Source: Saprospiraceae bacterium
GTDB lineage: Bacteria; Bacteroidota; Bacteroidia; Chitinophagales; Saprospiraceae
DNA length: 64,000 nucleotides
Assembly (NCBI GenBank): GCA_016714085.1
Contig: JADJNW010000001.1
Location: forward strand, 744,001-808,000
Direction: 5' to 3'
Shown one piece after another: positions 1-8,654 of this stretch. Below the pieces are notes generated by a model. It made no database searches and was not told the origin of the DNA. It was given only the letters and a program-made list of their open reading frames with translations. The position numbers were made by a program, and so were the translations under genes. Every line of letters starts with the position of its first letter. Within the stretch, counting starts at the first letter, position 1.

Positions 1-501
1 GGATTTTTCTTTAATAGCATAAAAATCAAACACTTGTGAAGTCTCATTTTTATAAATCTGAATGCGATTGCGCACAATATCTTCGTCCAAATCGTCTGTT
101 CTTCCTGAGGTTTTACCACGATTAAGAATACGAGCCACAATTTCATCATCGGGTACGTCCAGCATGATCAATTTTGATACCTCGCCTTCTTTTTCTGCCA
201 AAAGCGCGTCTAAAGCTTCCGATTGTGCAATCGTGCGGGGAAAACCATCAAAAATATAACCTCGTACATCAGGATTCGCCTCTACTTTATTGCGCAGCAT
301 TCCAATCGTTACTTCATCCGGCACCAATTCTCCTTTGGCGATGTAGCTCTTGGCTTCTTGCCCAAGAGGCGTGTCATTGCTCATTTCGTAGCGAAAAAGG
401 TCTCCTGTCGAGATATGTAAAAGCGCATACTGCTCCACTAATTTCGCAGCCTGTGTTCCCTTGCCAGAGCCAGGAGGTCCGAAAAGTATCAAGTTGATCA
501 T
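1..501 (-). CDS. adk: Adenylate kinase (C-terminus cut by window edge)
   Basis: Cytosolic enzyme that interconverts ATP + AMP and 2 ADP. The 167 visible residues start at the ATG whose first base is 501 and run off the window at base 1. Seen: P-loop GPPGSGKGT (residues 8-16), AMP-site GFPRT (86-90), and a start of the LID region (RGKTSGRTDD, 129-138) without the zinc cysteines found in some Gram-positive enzymes. Only the final ~20-25 residues should be missing. A TAnnTTTG box lies about 50 bases upstream. Family assignment is certain; the C-terminus cannot be seen. Confidence 0.97.
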   Translation of the reverse strand, partial: MINLILFGPPGSGKGTQAAKLVEQYALLHISTGDLFRYEMSNDTPLGQEAKSYIAKGELVPDEVTIGMLRNKVEANPDVRGYIFDGFPRTIAQSEALDALLAEKEGEVSKLIMLDVPDDEIVARILNRGKTSGRTDDLDEDIVRNRIQIYKNETSQVFDFYAIKEKS

Positions 502-551
502 TCTTGCCGTTTGAAAATTTGTGATAATGTTTGATGATACCTACGACGAGG

Positions 552-559
552 CAAAGATA
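552..559 (-). promoter_or_regulatory. Putative Bacteroidota -7 box for adk
   Basis: The minus strand reads TATCTTTG, an exact TAnnTTTG match, ending about 50 bases before the adk ATG. No TTG was found at the usual 18-21 base spacing upstream, so the -33 element is weak or absent. Confidence 0.5.
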
Positions 560-638
560 CGGAAAATTGGTGTAAAAATCACACTAACAAAAAATTGGCG
601 CATATCTCGGTCTAAAAATATTACAAAAATCCCTTTTT

Positions 639-1304
639 TTAAAAATGAATCCCTTTGGCCAGCAAGGCTAAATCTACATTCATTTCTTGCAGTTTCTTAC
701 TCTGCTCTAAAAACAATTCAATTTGCCGATGCGCATAATCGTCGGTAAATTGGTGCAACACGTCTCTGGCTGCATAAATCTTTGGACGCCAATACTTTGA
801 CTTCATTAAATCATCTATTACAACGCCACGCGAAGTGCTATGAATAACACGCAATCCGTTCTCATCATTAGAAAACACCATCGCTACGTGTGAAATACGA
901 CTCCGACTGCTTCGCCGAAAGAAAATCAGATCGCCAGGTTTCACCAATTTGAGGTCGATTTTTTTACCATCGGCAATTTGTGCTCTGGAACTTGTGGAAA
1001 TATCTACATCAAAATTGCGCATCACAAAATGGGTAAACCCGGAACAATCAAAGCCCGTCTGAGGCGCACGCCCTGCATAACGATAGTGAATACCCAAAAA
1101 TTCCTGAGCATAAGTGACCATATCTACGCGAAGATCAGGCTTCAGCCAATCGAGTTTTGCAATGGCAGCGGAATCTATCTTATGAGTAACAGTGGAATCA
1201 CTGAAGGGATGGGAATAATCGGTACTTGCATGAGCGGAAAAAGCAAAGCTGCAGAACACAAGAATAAGCGCCGACAAGCACCTACAACTACTGTCAGTTG
1301 GCAT
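639..1304 (-). CDS. Secreted NlpC/P60 (C40) cell-wall peptidase
   Basis: Predicted exported cysteine endopeptidase acting on peptidoglycan stem peptides. The 221-residue product has an N-terminal hydrophobic signal (residues 9-26, cleavage likely near AHA-S), then an NlpC/P60 domain: catalytic Cys87 in DCSGF, His139 in SRISHVAMV, and a likely third polar residue His155 in VIHSTSRG. The rest of the C-terminus is helical. The gene stands alone between adk and a nitrilase gene. The fold and catalytic pair are visible; substrate specificity (murein hydrolase such as gamma-D-Glu-diamino acid peptidase) is inferred from the family. Confidence 0.88.
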   Translation of the reverse strand: MPTDSSCRCLSALILVFCSFAFSAHASTDYSHPFSDSTVTHKIDSAAIAKLDWLKPDLRVDMVTYAQEFLGIHYRYAGRAPQTGFDCSGFTHFVMRNFDVDISTSSRAQIADGKKIDLKLVKPGDLIFFRRSSRSRISHVAMVFSNDENGLRVIHSTSRGVVIDDLMKSKYWRPKIYAARDVLHQFTDDYAHRQIELFLEQSKKLQEMNVDLALLAKGIHF

Positions 1305-1512
1305 AATCGTTTAGGTTTTGTAAAGGCTCAATCCTGATTTTAAAGACGCAATTGAGGCTCGTCTGTCTATGTTCTATGGGCTTGCAGCGCACAAGATATA
1401 AATTCTACTTTGAAAAATCCGCGTTTGAAACACAAATTTTTTCCACGCTCTATTATAAATAATTATAAATCAGTGATTTAAATTATTTTCAAAACTAAAC
1501 TAAGTCCGTGAT

Positions 1513-2292
1513 TTAAGGATTTGAAATGATAAAATGATCCCGATCCTGAAGGAAAGCGAAGCGCCGGCGAAAGTCCTGTAAAGCTTGATAAGATAAGGTT
1601 GCGGTAAAAATATCTTCGAGATGACTGATTTGATATAGCATTTGCCCGGCATAATCGAGCAGTGTAGAATCGCCGGAATGACTGATTTCATTGCCATCAT
1701 TACCAACGCGATTCACGCCTATCGTATAAGCTAAATTCTCAATGGCCCGAGCTGTAAGTAAAGATTTCCAGGCATGGCTGCGGCGTTCCGGAAAATTGGC
1801 AACGTAAATCAAGAGGTCATAATCCTGCACATTGCGACTCCACACTGGAAAACGCAAATCGTAACAAACGAGCGGCAGTATGCTCCAACCTTTCAACTCC
1901 ACTAATAATTGTTGTTGCCCCTGCGTATAGTATTGATTTTCATCTGCATACGTAAAAAGATGCCTTTTATCATAAGTATCATAAGTACCATCGGGGCGCA
2001 TCCACACCAAGCGATTGTAGTAATGCCCATTTTCTTCGGCGATAAAACTTCCTGTAATGACGGATTCAAGCATGGCAGCTTTATCCCTGAGCCATTGCAT
2101 GGTGCGCCCTTGCATATCTTCCGCCAAAGCTATCGCATTCATGCTAAAGCCCGTGCTAAACATTTCCGGTAAGATAATCAAATCGGTTTGACCAGCAAGC
2201 GGAGCCAATTTTTGGTCAAATTGTTTCAAATTTGCCGATTTATCTTCCCAATGTAAAAAGGATTGAACCAGTGTGACGCGCAGATTTTCCAT
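1513..2292 (-). CDS. Nitrilase-superfamily omega-amidase (YafV/Nit2-like)
   Basis: Cytosolic carbon-nitrogen hydrolase, probably removing the amide of alpha-ketoglutaramate or related alpha-keto amides. The 259-residue chain shows the whole catalytic set: Glu43 in LPEMFSTGF, Lys109 in YDKRHLF and Cys143 in VCYDLRFPVW, spaced as in omega-amidases. It lies 76 bases after rplY on the same strand, but a strong hairpin separates them, so it is probably transcribed separately. Substrate is inferred from closest recognisable subfamily, not demonstrated. Confidence 0.88.
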   Translation of the reverse strand: MENLRVTLVQSFLHWEDKSANLKQFDQKLAPLAGQTDLIILPEMFSTGFSMNAIALAEDMQGRTMQWLRDKAAMLESVITGSFIAEENGHYYNRLVWMRPDGTYDTYDKRHLFTYADENQYYTQGQQQLLVELKGWSILPLVCYDLRFPVWSRNVQDYDLLIYVANFPERRSHAWKSLLTARAIENLAYTIGVNRVGNDGNEISHSGDSTLLDYAGQMLYQISHLEDIFTATLSYQALQDFRRRFAFLQDRDHFIISNP

Positions 2293-2309
2293 ACAAATAC
2301 AATAAAATA

Positions 2310-2336
2310 AGAGGCATAAGTATTACCTACGCCTCT
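2310..2336 (-). terminator. Rho-independent terminator after rplY
   Basis: AGAGGC (2310-2315) pairs with GCCTCT (2331-2336); the stem continues inwards with two mismatches. Read on minus it is followed by TATTTTATT. It sits between the rplY stop and the nitrilase start. Confidence 0.75.
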
Positions 2337-2368
2337 CATCTATAATTGATTATAAATTAAGATAATTT

Positions 2369-2965
2369 CTATTTCTTCTTGCCTTCCGCTGCTGCTGCTG
2401 CCTGCTGAGCGCTACGCAATGCACGCGGGATTTCAACGGTTGCAATTGGCGTACCCGGAGCATTGAGTACTTCTATATCTGCACCTGGTTTTACGTCACG
2501 TACCCGAATAGACTGTCCCAATTCTAAATGAGAAATATCAACGGTCAATTCATCCACCAAATTCTCAGGTACTGCTTTGATCTTCACCGTGCGCACTTTT
2601 TGCAAAAGCTTTCCACCAGCTTTCACGCCGGGAGAAGTTCCTTTGAAACGAATGGGCACTTCCACTTTTATCGGGCGCTTATCGATCAACAGAAGAAAAT
2701 CAAGATGCTGAATATCATCTGTCACCGGATGGAATTGTTTATCCTTCAGAATACACTTGAAGGTTTTTCCTTCTACGTCTATTTCTGCAATTTTAAAATC
2801 CGGCGTATAAACCAAATGACGAACATCGCCCAAAGTAGTAGAAAAATGTACCACTTCTTGCGCACCGTACATGACACAAGGGATCAACCCTTCTTTACGG
2901 GCAGCTTTTGCTCCTTTTTTTCCAAGGTCGTTTCTCAACTGACCCTTTATATTAATAACCTGCAT
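2369..2965 (-). CDS. rplY: Ribosomal protein L25/Ctc, large subunit
   Basis: 5S-rRNA-binding protein of the 50S subunit, long (TL5/Ctc) form with the extra C-terminal beta domain. The start was placed at the internal ATG at 2965 (198 residues, MQVINIKGQLRND...) since the family begins with this strand, although the open frame extends 8 codons upstream. The motif LGKKGAKAARKEGLIPCVMYG is typical for the N-terminal 5S-binding domain. The C-terminus ends in an Ala-rich, Lys-rich tail (AAAAAEGKKK). A TATCTTTG box lies ~46 bases upstream and a terminator follows. Confidence 0.95.
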   Translation of the reverse strand: MQVINIKGQLRNDLGKKGAKAARKEGLIPCVMYGAQEVVHFSTTLGDVRHLVYTPDFKIAEIDVEGKTFKCILKDKQFHPVTDDIQHLDFLLLIDKRPIKVEVPIRFKGTSPGVKAGGKLLQKVRTVKIKAVPENLVDELTVDISHLELGQSIRVRDVKPGADIEVLNAPGTPIATVEIPRALRSAQQAAAAAEGKKK

Positions 2966-3010
2966 GGCTTGATTGCTAATTAATTTCAACTAAAATTCTA
3001 AAAAGGCACG

Positions 3011-3018
3011 CAAAGATA
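3011..3018 (-). promoter_or_regulatory. Putative -7 box for rplY
   Basis: Minus strand TATCTTTG fits TAnnTTTG and would start a leader of about 40 bases before ATG 2965, supporting that start. No clear TTG at the -33 position. Confidence 0.5.
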
Positions 3019-3057
3019 GTGATTCTATTTTGAAAAATCCATTCTTTTTTTGAAAAA

Positions 3058-3121
3058 AGTGTTTTAGTACGAAAGTGTTATGGTTCGATAGCACTACAGC
3101 GCCAGAACACTATAACACCAA
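3058..3121. repeat. Octamer array A (8 in-phase units, inverted halves)
   Basis: Eight imperfect 8-bp words follow each other without gap. The left ones look like AGTGTTAT, the right ones like AACACTAT, the reverse complement, so the array can fold on itself (GTGTTAT at 3075-3081 with ATAACAC at 3112-3118). It ends four bases before the prs stop codon and lies between prs and the rplY promoter. The same words recur at 35895 and 39154. Confidence 0.8.
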
Positions 3122-3124
3122 CCT

Positions 3125-4096
3125 CTACACAAACAGCGCTGTAATGGAACGATGCTCATGCGTATTGCGAATAGCTTTAGAGAATAGGTCTGCGGCAGAG
3201 AGTACCTTTATTTTGCTAGAATGCTTTTTCAAAGGAATCGTGTCGCATACCAATAACTCCGATAATTCTGAATTTTCAAGATTATCATAAGCTTTGCCAG
3301 ATAGAATCGGGTGGGTACACATGGCGCGTACGCTACGAGCGCCTTTTTTCATAATAATATCAGCAGCACGGCACAGCGTTCCGGCGGTGTCAACCAAGTC
3401 GTCCACCAAAATTACATCGGCTCCATCCACACTACCAATCACCGTCATGCCTGCCACTTCGTTGGCTTTCTCGCGGTACTTGTCGCAAATAACCAATTCT
3501 TTCGTAAAAGCTTTGGCATAGGCACGTGCACGCTTTACACCGCCTACGTCGGGTGAGGCAAAAATGGTATTGGAAAGGTCTTGTTGTTCTAAATATGGAA
3601 TATAAATCGCATTGCTTTGCAAGTGATCCACCGGAATATCAAAAAATCCCTGAATCTGATCGGCGTGTAAATCCATCGTCATAATCCGGTCAGTACCAGC
3701 CGCTTGTAATAAATTTGCTATTAATTTGGCAGAAATCGGTACACGAGGTTTGTCCTTTCGATCTTGCCGAGCATAACCAAAATAAGGAATGACACAAGTA
3801 ATATAACCTGCCGAAGCGCGTTTGGCAGCGTCAATCATCAGGAGCAATTCCATCAAATTTTCCGCTGGTGGGAATGTAGATTGAATAAAAAAAACAAAAG
3901 CACCCCGTACCGATTCATCAATGACCGGCTGCATCTCTCCATCACTAAAGCGATTTAACTTAATAATGCCCAGTTCTTGACCATATTTTCTGGCAATTTC
4001 TTCGGCCAGATAAAGCGATTCCGTTCCTGAAAATAATTTCACTTCCAGCATTTGACTGGTATTGTACAGTTCGATGCTTCCTGTTTTGCCGTTCAT
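3125..4096 (-). CDS. prs: Ribose-phosphate pyrophosphokinase
   Basis: Makes PRPP from ribose-5-phosphate and ATP for nucleotide, His and Trp synthesis. Seen: RFSDGE, the ATP-site/flexible-loop stretch GYARQDRKDKPR, catalytic MDLHADQIQGFFD, and the PRPP-binding loop VDDLVDTAGTL. The open frame continues 41 codons upstream of ATG 4096, but a TAnnTTTG box sits inside that extension, so the longer start is rejected. Start 4096 gives 323 residues; an internal ATG at 4051 (MLEVKLFSG, 308 residues) matches the family N-terminus even better and is a real alternative. Confidence 0.95.
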   Translation of the reverse strand: MNGKTGSIELYNTSQMLEVKLFSGTESLYLAEEIARKYGQELGIIKLNRFSDGEMQPVIDESVRGAFVFFIQSTFPPAENLMELLLMIDAAKRASAGYITCVIPYFGYARQDRKDKPRVPISAKLIANLLQAAGTDRIMTMDLHADQIQGFFDIPVDHLQSNAIYIPYLEQQDLSNTIFASPDVGGVKRARAYAKAFTKELVICDKYREKANEVAGMTVIGSVDGADVILVDDLVDTAGTLCRAADIIMKKGARSVRAMCTHPILSGKAYDNLENSELSELLVCDTIPLKKHSSKIKVLSAADLFSKAIRNTHEHRSITALFV

Positions 4097-4113
4097 AAAA
4101 TTTTGGTTTGCCG

Positions 4114-4121
4114 CAAAGTTA
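4114..4121 (-). promoter_or_regulatory. Putative -7 box for prs
   Basis: Minus strand TAACTTTG matches TAnnTTTG and lies just before ATG 4096. It argues that the true start is 4096 or 4051. No convincing -33 element. Confidence 0.45.
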
Positions 4122-4316
4122 AGAAGATTTAAACAGACCTGAGTTGTAATTGCGATAAAGCCAAAATGTTTTTGTAAACGATTTGTTCGACGAAAAATAA
4201 CATCCGTTTGTCGAGACAATTATTGTAAAAATGAAAATCCTGTTTTTTTTGTATGTTAAAACACTGAGTTATCGAAACACTACGCAATTGTTTTTGAATG
4301 CATTAAGTTTTGTCCT

Positions 4317-4901
4317 ATGCACATATTGCTATTGAAGACTGACTGGATTGCCGCTAACTGGAGCGAACAAGTATTATGGGGCATCGCCGTAATAGCGAGT
4401 TTGTTATTGCTGGTTTTTACGGTGTATAGCTTGTTCTCTGAAGAACCTGAATCAGATATTGCATCCCAAGAGCGTCGGTTTTTACAATTAGACACCCGCA
4501 CCGTATTGGTTTTCTTTACTGCTTTTGGCTGGTCGGCTGCAATTATTGCTCGGTTTGAGTATAACTTTCCTCAATCCTTATTATTCGGAGCTTTAATCGG
4601 AATGATAATTGCTTTCCTATTTAGTATTTACAGGCTTCCATCCTGGGCATCTTCGCGCCATTCCGAACCAATTTTGGATAGTACGGGGAAGGTATTAAAA
4701 TCTATACCGCCTCATAGAGCAGGTATGGGCAAGATCCATCTTGATATACGCCGCTTGCCTGCTTCGGTTAATGCCGTCACACAAGGTAGAGAACTGCCCG
4801 TGGGCGCTCCCGTCCGCGTCGTTGGTATGATTGATGAAAAAACGCTATTGGTAGAACCTATTGAAGATCAAAATCATACATATCCTGGAACGCCAACATA
4901 A
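4317..4901 (+). CDS. NfeD-like membrane protein, stand-alone copy
   Basis: A 194-residue protein with a transmembrane segment at about residues 20-40, two more hydrophobic segments around 62-100, and a soluble C-terminal OB-fold-like domain (GMGKIHLDIRRLPASVNAV..., 138-185). It is clearly related to the 217-residue protein at 54066-54719: both have an SxxEQxxWGIAxIxS start, FFTxFGW in the second membrane segment and G-GKIHL...AVT...P-G--V in the tail. That second copy sits beside a flotillin, the usual NfeD partner; this one has no flotillin neighbour. It is convergent with glyA, three bases apart. Function is inferred: membrane-microdomain organisation. Confidence 0.72.
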   Translation: MHILLLKTDWIAANWSEQVLWGIAVIASLLLLVFTVYSLFSEEPESDIASQERRFLQLDTRTVLVFFTAFGWSAAIIARFEYNFPQSLLFGALIGMIIAFLFSIYRLPSWASSRHSEPILDSTGKVLKSIPPHRAGMGKIHLDIRRLPASVNAVTQGRELPVGAPVRVVGMIDEKTLLVEPIEDQNHTYPGTPT

Positions 4902-4904
4902 GTA

Positions 4905-6197
4905 TTAGCTTCGAACCAATTCGTGCGCTTCGTACAAAGGATATTTTTCCATAAATTCATTCACTTCGCGGCGCGTCTGATCAATTAAAGGCTCGTTTGT
5001 AGCATTAGTGATGATGGCATCCATCCAATCCACCACTTTCCTGCAATCTTCCTCATTAAATCCGCGCGTTGTAATGGCAGCCGTGCCCACGCGAATACCC
5101 GAAGTAACCATCGGTGACTCGGTATCAAATGGCACCATGTTTTTATTAACGGTGATGTCGGCTTGTACCAAAGCTTCTTCGGCGACTTTGCCTGTCACAT
5201 TTTTACTTCGTAAATCAATCAACATCAAGTGGTTAACTGTTCCGCCGGAAATGACTTTGTATCCTTTTTCTACAAAAGCATCGGCCATAGCCGCCGCATT
5301 TTTGATCACTTGCTTCGCGTATTGTTTGAATTCTGGTTGTAATGCTTCATGAAAAGCAATCGCCTTAGCAGCAATTACATGTTCCAAAGGGCCGCCCTGC
5401 ATTCCAGGAAAGACGCCACTATTGAGGATCGCCGACATTTTAATCAAACCACCTTTTTTAGTAGCACGTCCCCAGGGGTTGTCAAAATCTTCGCCCATCA
5501 TAATGATGCCGCCACGTGGGCCACGCAGCGTTTTATGTGTCGTAGAAGTAATGATATGACAATGTTTTACAGGATTATTAAGAAAACCCGCTGCGATCAA
5601 TCCCGCCGGATGTGCAATATCCGCCAGGAGCAAAGCGCCCACTTTATCAGCAATGGCGCGGAAAGCAGCGTAATCCCAATCGCGCGCATACGCCGAAGCA
5701 CCACAGATAATCATTTTAGGCTTCACTTCTAAAGCTTTGGCCTCCACTTTATTCATATCGATGATGCCTGTATCTTCTTCTACGCCATAGAAATACGCAT
5801 TATAAACTTTCCCAGAATAACTCACTGGTGAACCGTGCGAGAGATGCCCGCCGTGTGCCAGATTGAATCCCAGGATATGATCGCCAGGTTGCAATGTTGC
5901 CAGATACACTGCAGCATTTGCTTGAGAGCCGGAATGGGGTTGCACGTTGGCATATTCTACTCCGAATAATTCTTTCAAACGATTAATCGCCAATTGCTCG
6001 ATCTCGTCCACCACTTCACAGCCTCCATAATAGCGCTTGCCGGGGTAGCCCTCAGCGTATTTATTGGTGAGGCAAGTACCCGTCGCATCTATCACTGCCT
6101 GGCTGGTGAAATTTTCAGAAGCGATCAATTCTATGCCTTTGCGTTGGCGATCTAATTCCTTGTTAATCAAGCTAAAAACAAGATTATCCTTCAACAT
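4905..6197 (-). CDS. glyA: Serine hydroxymethyltransferase
   Basis: PLP enzyme converting serine + tetrahydrofolate to glycine + methylene-THF, the main one-carbon entry. The start is set at ATG 6197 (430 residues, MLKDNLVFSLINKELDRQRKGIELIASENF), because the 23 codons further upstream lie between the -7 box and this ATG and do not resemble the family. Seen: IELIASENFTS, YPGKRYYGG, PHSGSQAN, PLP-lysine region TSTTHKTLRGPRGG, and GVFPGMQGGP. Length fits the family. Confidence 0.97.
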   Translation of the reverse strand: MLKDNLVFSLINKELDRQRKGIELIASENFTSQAVIDATGTCLTNKYAEGYPGKRYYGGCEVVDEIEQLAINRLKELFGVEYANVQPHSGSQANAAVYLATLQPGDHILGFNLAHGGHLSHGSPVSYSGKVYNAYFYGVEEDTGIIDMNKVEAKALEVKPKMIICGASAYARDWDYAAFRAIADKVGALLLADIAHPAGLIAAGFLNNPVKHCHIITSTTHKTLRGPRGGIIMMGEDFDNPWGRATKKGGLIKMSAILNSGVFPGMQGGPLEHVIAAKAIAFHEALQPEFKQYAKQVIKNAAAMADAFVEKGYKVISGGTVNHLMLIDLRSKNVTGKVAEEALVQADITVNKNMVPFDTESPMVTSGIRVGTAAITTRGFNEEDCRKVVDWMDAIITNATNEPLIDQTRREVNEFMEKYPLYEAHELVRS

Positions 6198-6255
6198 ATC
6201 TAGTAATTTGAAATTTATACAAACGATTTTCGTTTTTATCTTGTTAAAATCGCTG

Positions 6256-6263
6256 CAAAGGTA
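6256..6263 (-). promoter_or_regulatory. Putative -7 box for glyA
   Basis: Minus strand TACCTTTG, exact TAnnTTTG, about 60 bases before ATG 6197. Rules out the longest open frame (start 6266) as the translated one. -33 not obvious. Confidence 0.5.
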
Positions 6264-6467
6264 CAATATTTCGCATAACCTTAGCTTTTTATTTCCAAAG
6301 GAATCCTTCGGATCACAGCAATTCCTCCCTGCGCATGGTGTAACTTTACATGGTTATTGCAATTGACTTTTTGGTACTTTCGTCGTTAGAATATTTGTAT
6401 TCGTCTGCGAAGGTGCAACCAGAGCAACTACCCTTGTGTATTTCTTACTAAATTTGGCAAAACTCTA

Positions 6468-8154
6468 TTGGTAATGCAGGAATTAGCAGGATTTAAAGCT
6501 CAGTCACAACGATTTACGTATTCAATTCAAAAATGTTTCGTTCCCAGAAACGCTTTTGCAAAGGCATTTTTGCTTCCTTTATTCTTGTTTGCTTCAATTT
6601 TAGTGAAGCTCGATGCAGCGAATACGCGCTATCGCTGTATGTGGCGTGACGATCCGGCTACCACCATGGTAATTGGCTGGGATCAAGTATCAGGCGGAAA
6701 CCCAATATTACATTATGACTTGAGCGATCAAGGACAAAAATCAGATGCTTATAAATTTTCCCGAAAGCCGGATTTGGTAGCAAATGCTCGTGGCATGAAC
6801 AATCATTTTGTAAGGCTTTCAGGGCTAAAACCAAACACGGTTTATTATTTTGTAATACGTGATAGCGAAGGCGTCAGCCGTCGAATGTCTTTAAAACTGC
6901 ACCGAACCAAGCAACGGAGCGGCTTTCCATCATTTCTGGTGGTGATTCTCGCAATTTTCGTGATGCACGCAAAAGCGCGAATAAATTGGTGAGCAAGCTC
7001 CGCCCGCATTTTGTGCTGTTCAACGGTGATATGACTTCCGACGATAGCCCTGCCGAATGGAAAAAATGGCTCGATGATTGGCAGGAAACCATTGGCAGCG
7101 ATGGGCGTTTGTTTCCGATTGTGGTGGCACGCGGCAATCATGAGGCTTCCAATGCTTCTCTGGTAGAGGTTTTTGATGTGGTCAATTCTGGCTTGGTCTA
7201 TGCTTTGAATTTTGGTGGCAATTTGCTGCGGATTTATACATTGAATTCCATGATTCCTTCCGGTGGTGAACAGCGCGATTGGTTGGAAGCGGATTTGCAA
7301 AAAATACTTCTTTTACCTGGCGCTTTGCGCAATACCATCATTCCATGCGCCCGCATACACGCGAAAAAGAAGAAAAAGATGAATTGGTGCTGAATTGGGC
7401 AACGCTTTTTCACAAATACAAAGTGCAATTGGCAATAGAATCGGACTCGCACGTGACCAAATGGACATATCCGATTCGCCCTTCCAAAGACCCTGGAAAC
7501 GATGAAAATTTTATCCAGGATGATGAAAACGGCACGGTTTACATCGGTGAAGGCTGCTGGGGAGCGCCCTTGCGCCAAAACGACGACGATAAGGCTTGGA
7601 CGCGCGCCAGTGGTAGCTTCAATCAATTCAACTGGATTTTTGTGGATCGGGATCAAGTGGAAATTCGCACTGTGATGACCGACGTGTCTGCTAATGTTGG
7701 TGAAGTGAAAGAAGCCAATATTTTTGAGCCGCCCGTAGGGCTTTCGCTCTGGAATCCGCCAACAGGAGATGTAGTAACGCTTTATCGTGAAAAGCAATTA
7801 ATCGCTGCCAATAATAAACCAACTATAGAACCTACACCCGGAAAAGCGTTAGGTGCTGCACCTAAAAACTCGCCCACTGCCAGTAACAGTAATGATGACT
7901 GGTCCACCCAACCCAAGCTTCAATGCGATGGCACGGGTAAAGTTTCTCTTCGGTACACGCTCAAAAATGCTTGCAACGTGACAATTTTATTGTTGAGCGA
8001 ATCCTTTGCTGTGCTTGATCGATATACTTTTAATGGTCAAGTTGCTAAAACGCATCTTAAAGATATGGATTTCAGCAAGTTAAAAAGCGGCACTTACTTT
8101 TTAGACATCAAAGGCGGCGATGATGTGGTGGGGAAGTATCAACTGGTCAGATAG
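6468..8154 (+). CDS. Secreted purple-acid-phosphatase-like metallophosphoesterase, split by two frameshifts
   Basis: Three overlapping frames (6468-6992, 6986-7393, 7279-8154) join into one ~562-residue protein if one base is restored near 6888 (T run) and one near 7304 (A run of 6 instead of 7). Order: hydrophobic signal (about 30-52), Fn3-like PAP N-terminal domain (YRCMWRDDPATTMVIGW), calcineurin-like domain with metal motifs GGDSR, FNGDMT, RGNHE, YHHS and SDSH, and a C-terminal stretch ending LKSGTYFLDIKGGDDVV..., which resembles a T9SS type A sorting domain. Likely exported or cell-surface phosphatase; the substrate is unknown. The N-terminal start is uncertain (6468 or 6474). The stop codon abuts heptamer array B. 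Confidence 0.8.
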
Positions 8155-8223
8155 TTGGAGGTTTCAGGTTGGAGGTTTCAGGTTAGAAGTTTTAGGTTGG
8201 AGGTTTCAGGTTAGAAGTTTTGA
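8154..8223. repeat. Heptamer array B-left (10 units), downstream of phosphatase gene
   Basis: Ten contiguous 7-bp words of the form GTTNNAG (for example GTTGGAG, GTTTCAG, GTTAGAA). The first base overlaps the stop codon of the phosphatase gene. The last two units overlap the end of the four-helix-bundle gene and supply its stop codon. The reverse-complement version follows on the other side of that gene at 8655-8706. Confidence 0.9.
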
Positions 8224-8597
8224 CCGTTATAATTGGATTTTTTTAAATAGCTGATAAATCTGCTTATTAATTTTGAAGTGATTTCTAATTCAGCACATAA
8301 TGATTCAAATTTATCCTGTTCGATATAAGCTTGATCAAATACTCTGTAAAGTTGAGAACGTAACTCGCCACAAGAGCCTTTTGCATACCGCAGAAAATTA
8401 ATAAACTCTTTACTTGTTCCTCTTTCAAAGCCTTCTGCAATGTTATCCATGACAGAGCCGCAGGCACCTCGCATTTGTTCTTTCAGCTTTATATCTTTAG
8501 AAATGAGCGTATTATAAGTTAAAAAATAAATTTCCTTTGCTAACACTCTTGCTCTTTGCCAAGCTTCGATATCCTCAAAACGCTTAATAGTTGCCAT
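8211..8597 (-). CDS. Four-helix-bundle protein (S23/IVS-encoded family), copy 1
   Basis: A 128-residue helical protein of the 'four helix bundle' family, first known from intervening sequences in 23S rRNA genes and sharing the fold of Avd, the accessory protein of diversity-generating retroelements. Seen: FEDIEAWQRARVLAKEIY at the start, then RGACGSVMDNIAEGFERGT and FLRYAKGSCGELRSQLYRV, all family hallmarks. The start was placed at 8597 (MATIKRF); the open frame continues into heptamer array B-right, which would encode a meaningless repeat-derived tail. The stop TAA lies in array B-left. No rRNA, reverse transcriptase or variable repeat is near. Function unknown; family members are thought to bind nucleic acid. 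Confidence 0.85.
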   Translation of the reverse strand: MATIKRFEDIEAWQRARVLAKEIYFLTYNTLISKDIKLKEQMRGACGSVMDNIAEGFERGTSKEFINFLRYAKGSCGELRSQLYRVFDQAYIEQDKFESLCAELEITSKLISRFISYLKKSNYNGQNF

Positions 8598-8654
8598 AAA
8601 ATATGCTTTCCCATTTAGACTTAGAAAAACATTTTCAGTCACATTATTTCCAGA

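Noticed and set aside
2528..2983. 151-codon ORF on plus opposite rplY
   Set aside because: Antisense of a ribosomal protein gene, no start context, no domain.
7234..7797. 187-codon ORF on minus opposite the phosphatase
   Set aside because: Poly-Phe stretch and no domain; opposite a clear metallophosphoesterase.
6468..8154. Phosphatase gene as a true pseudogene
   Set aside because: Both breaks are single-base losses in T or A runs, same pattern as in essential leuC; sequence error is simpler, though not proven.
8211..8597. Avd of a diversity-generating retroelement
   Set aside because: Fold is shared, but there is no reverse transcriptase, template repeat or variable repeat near either four-helix-bundle gene in this window.
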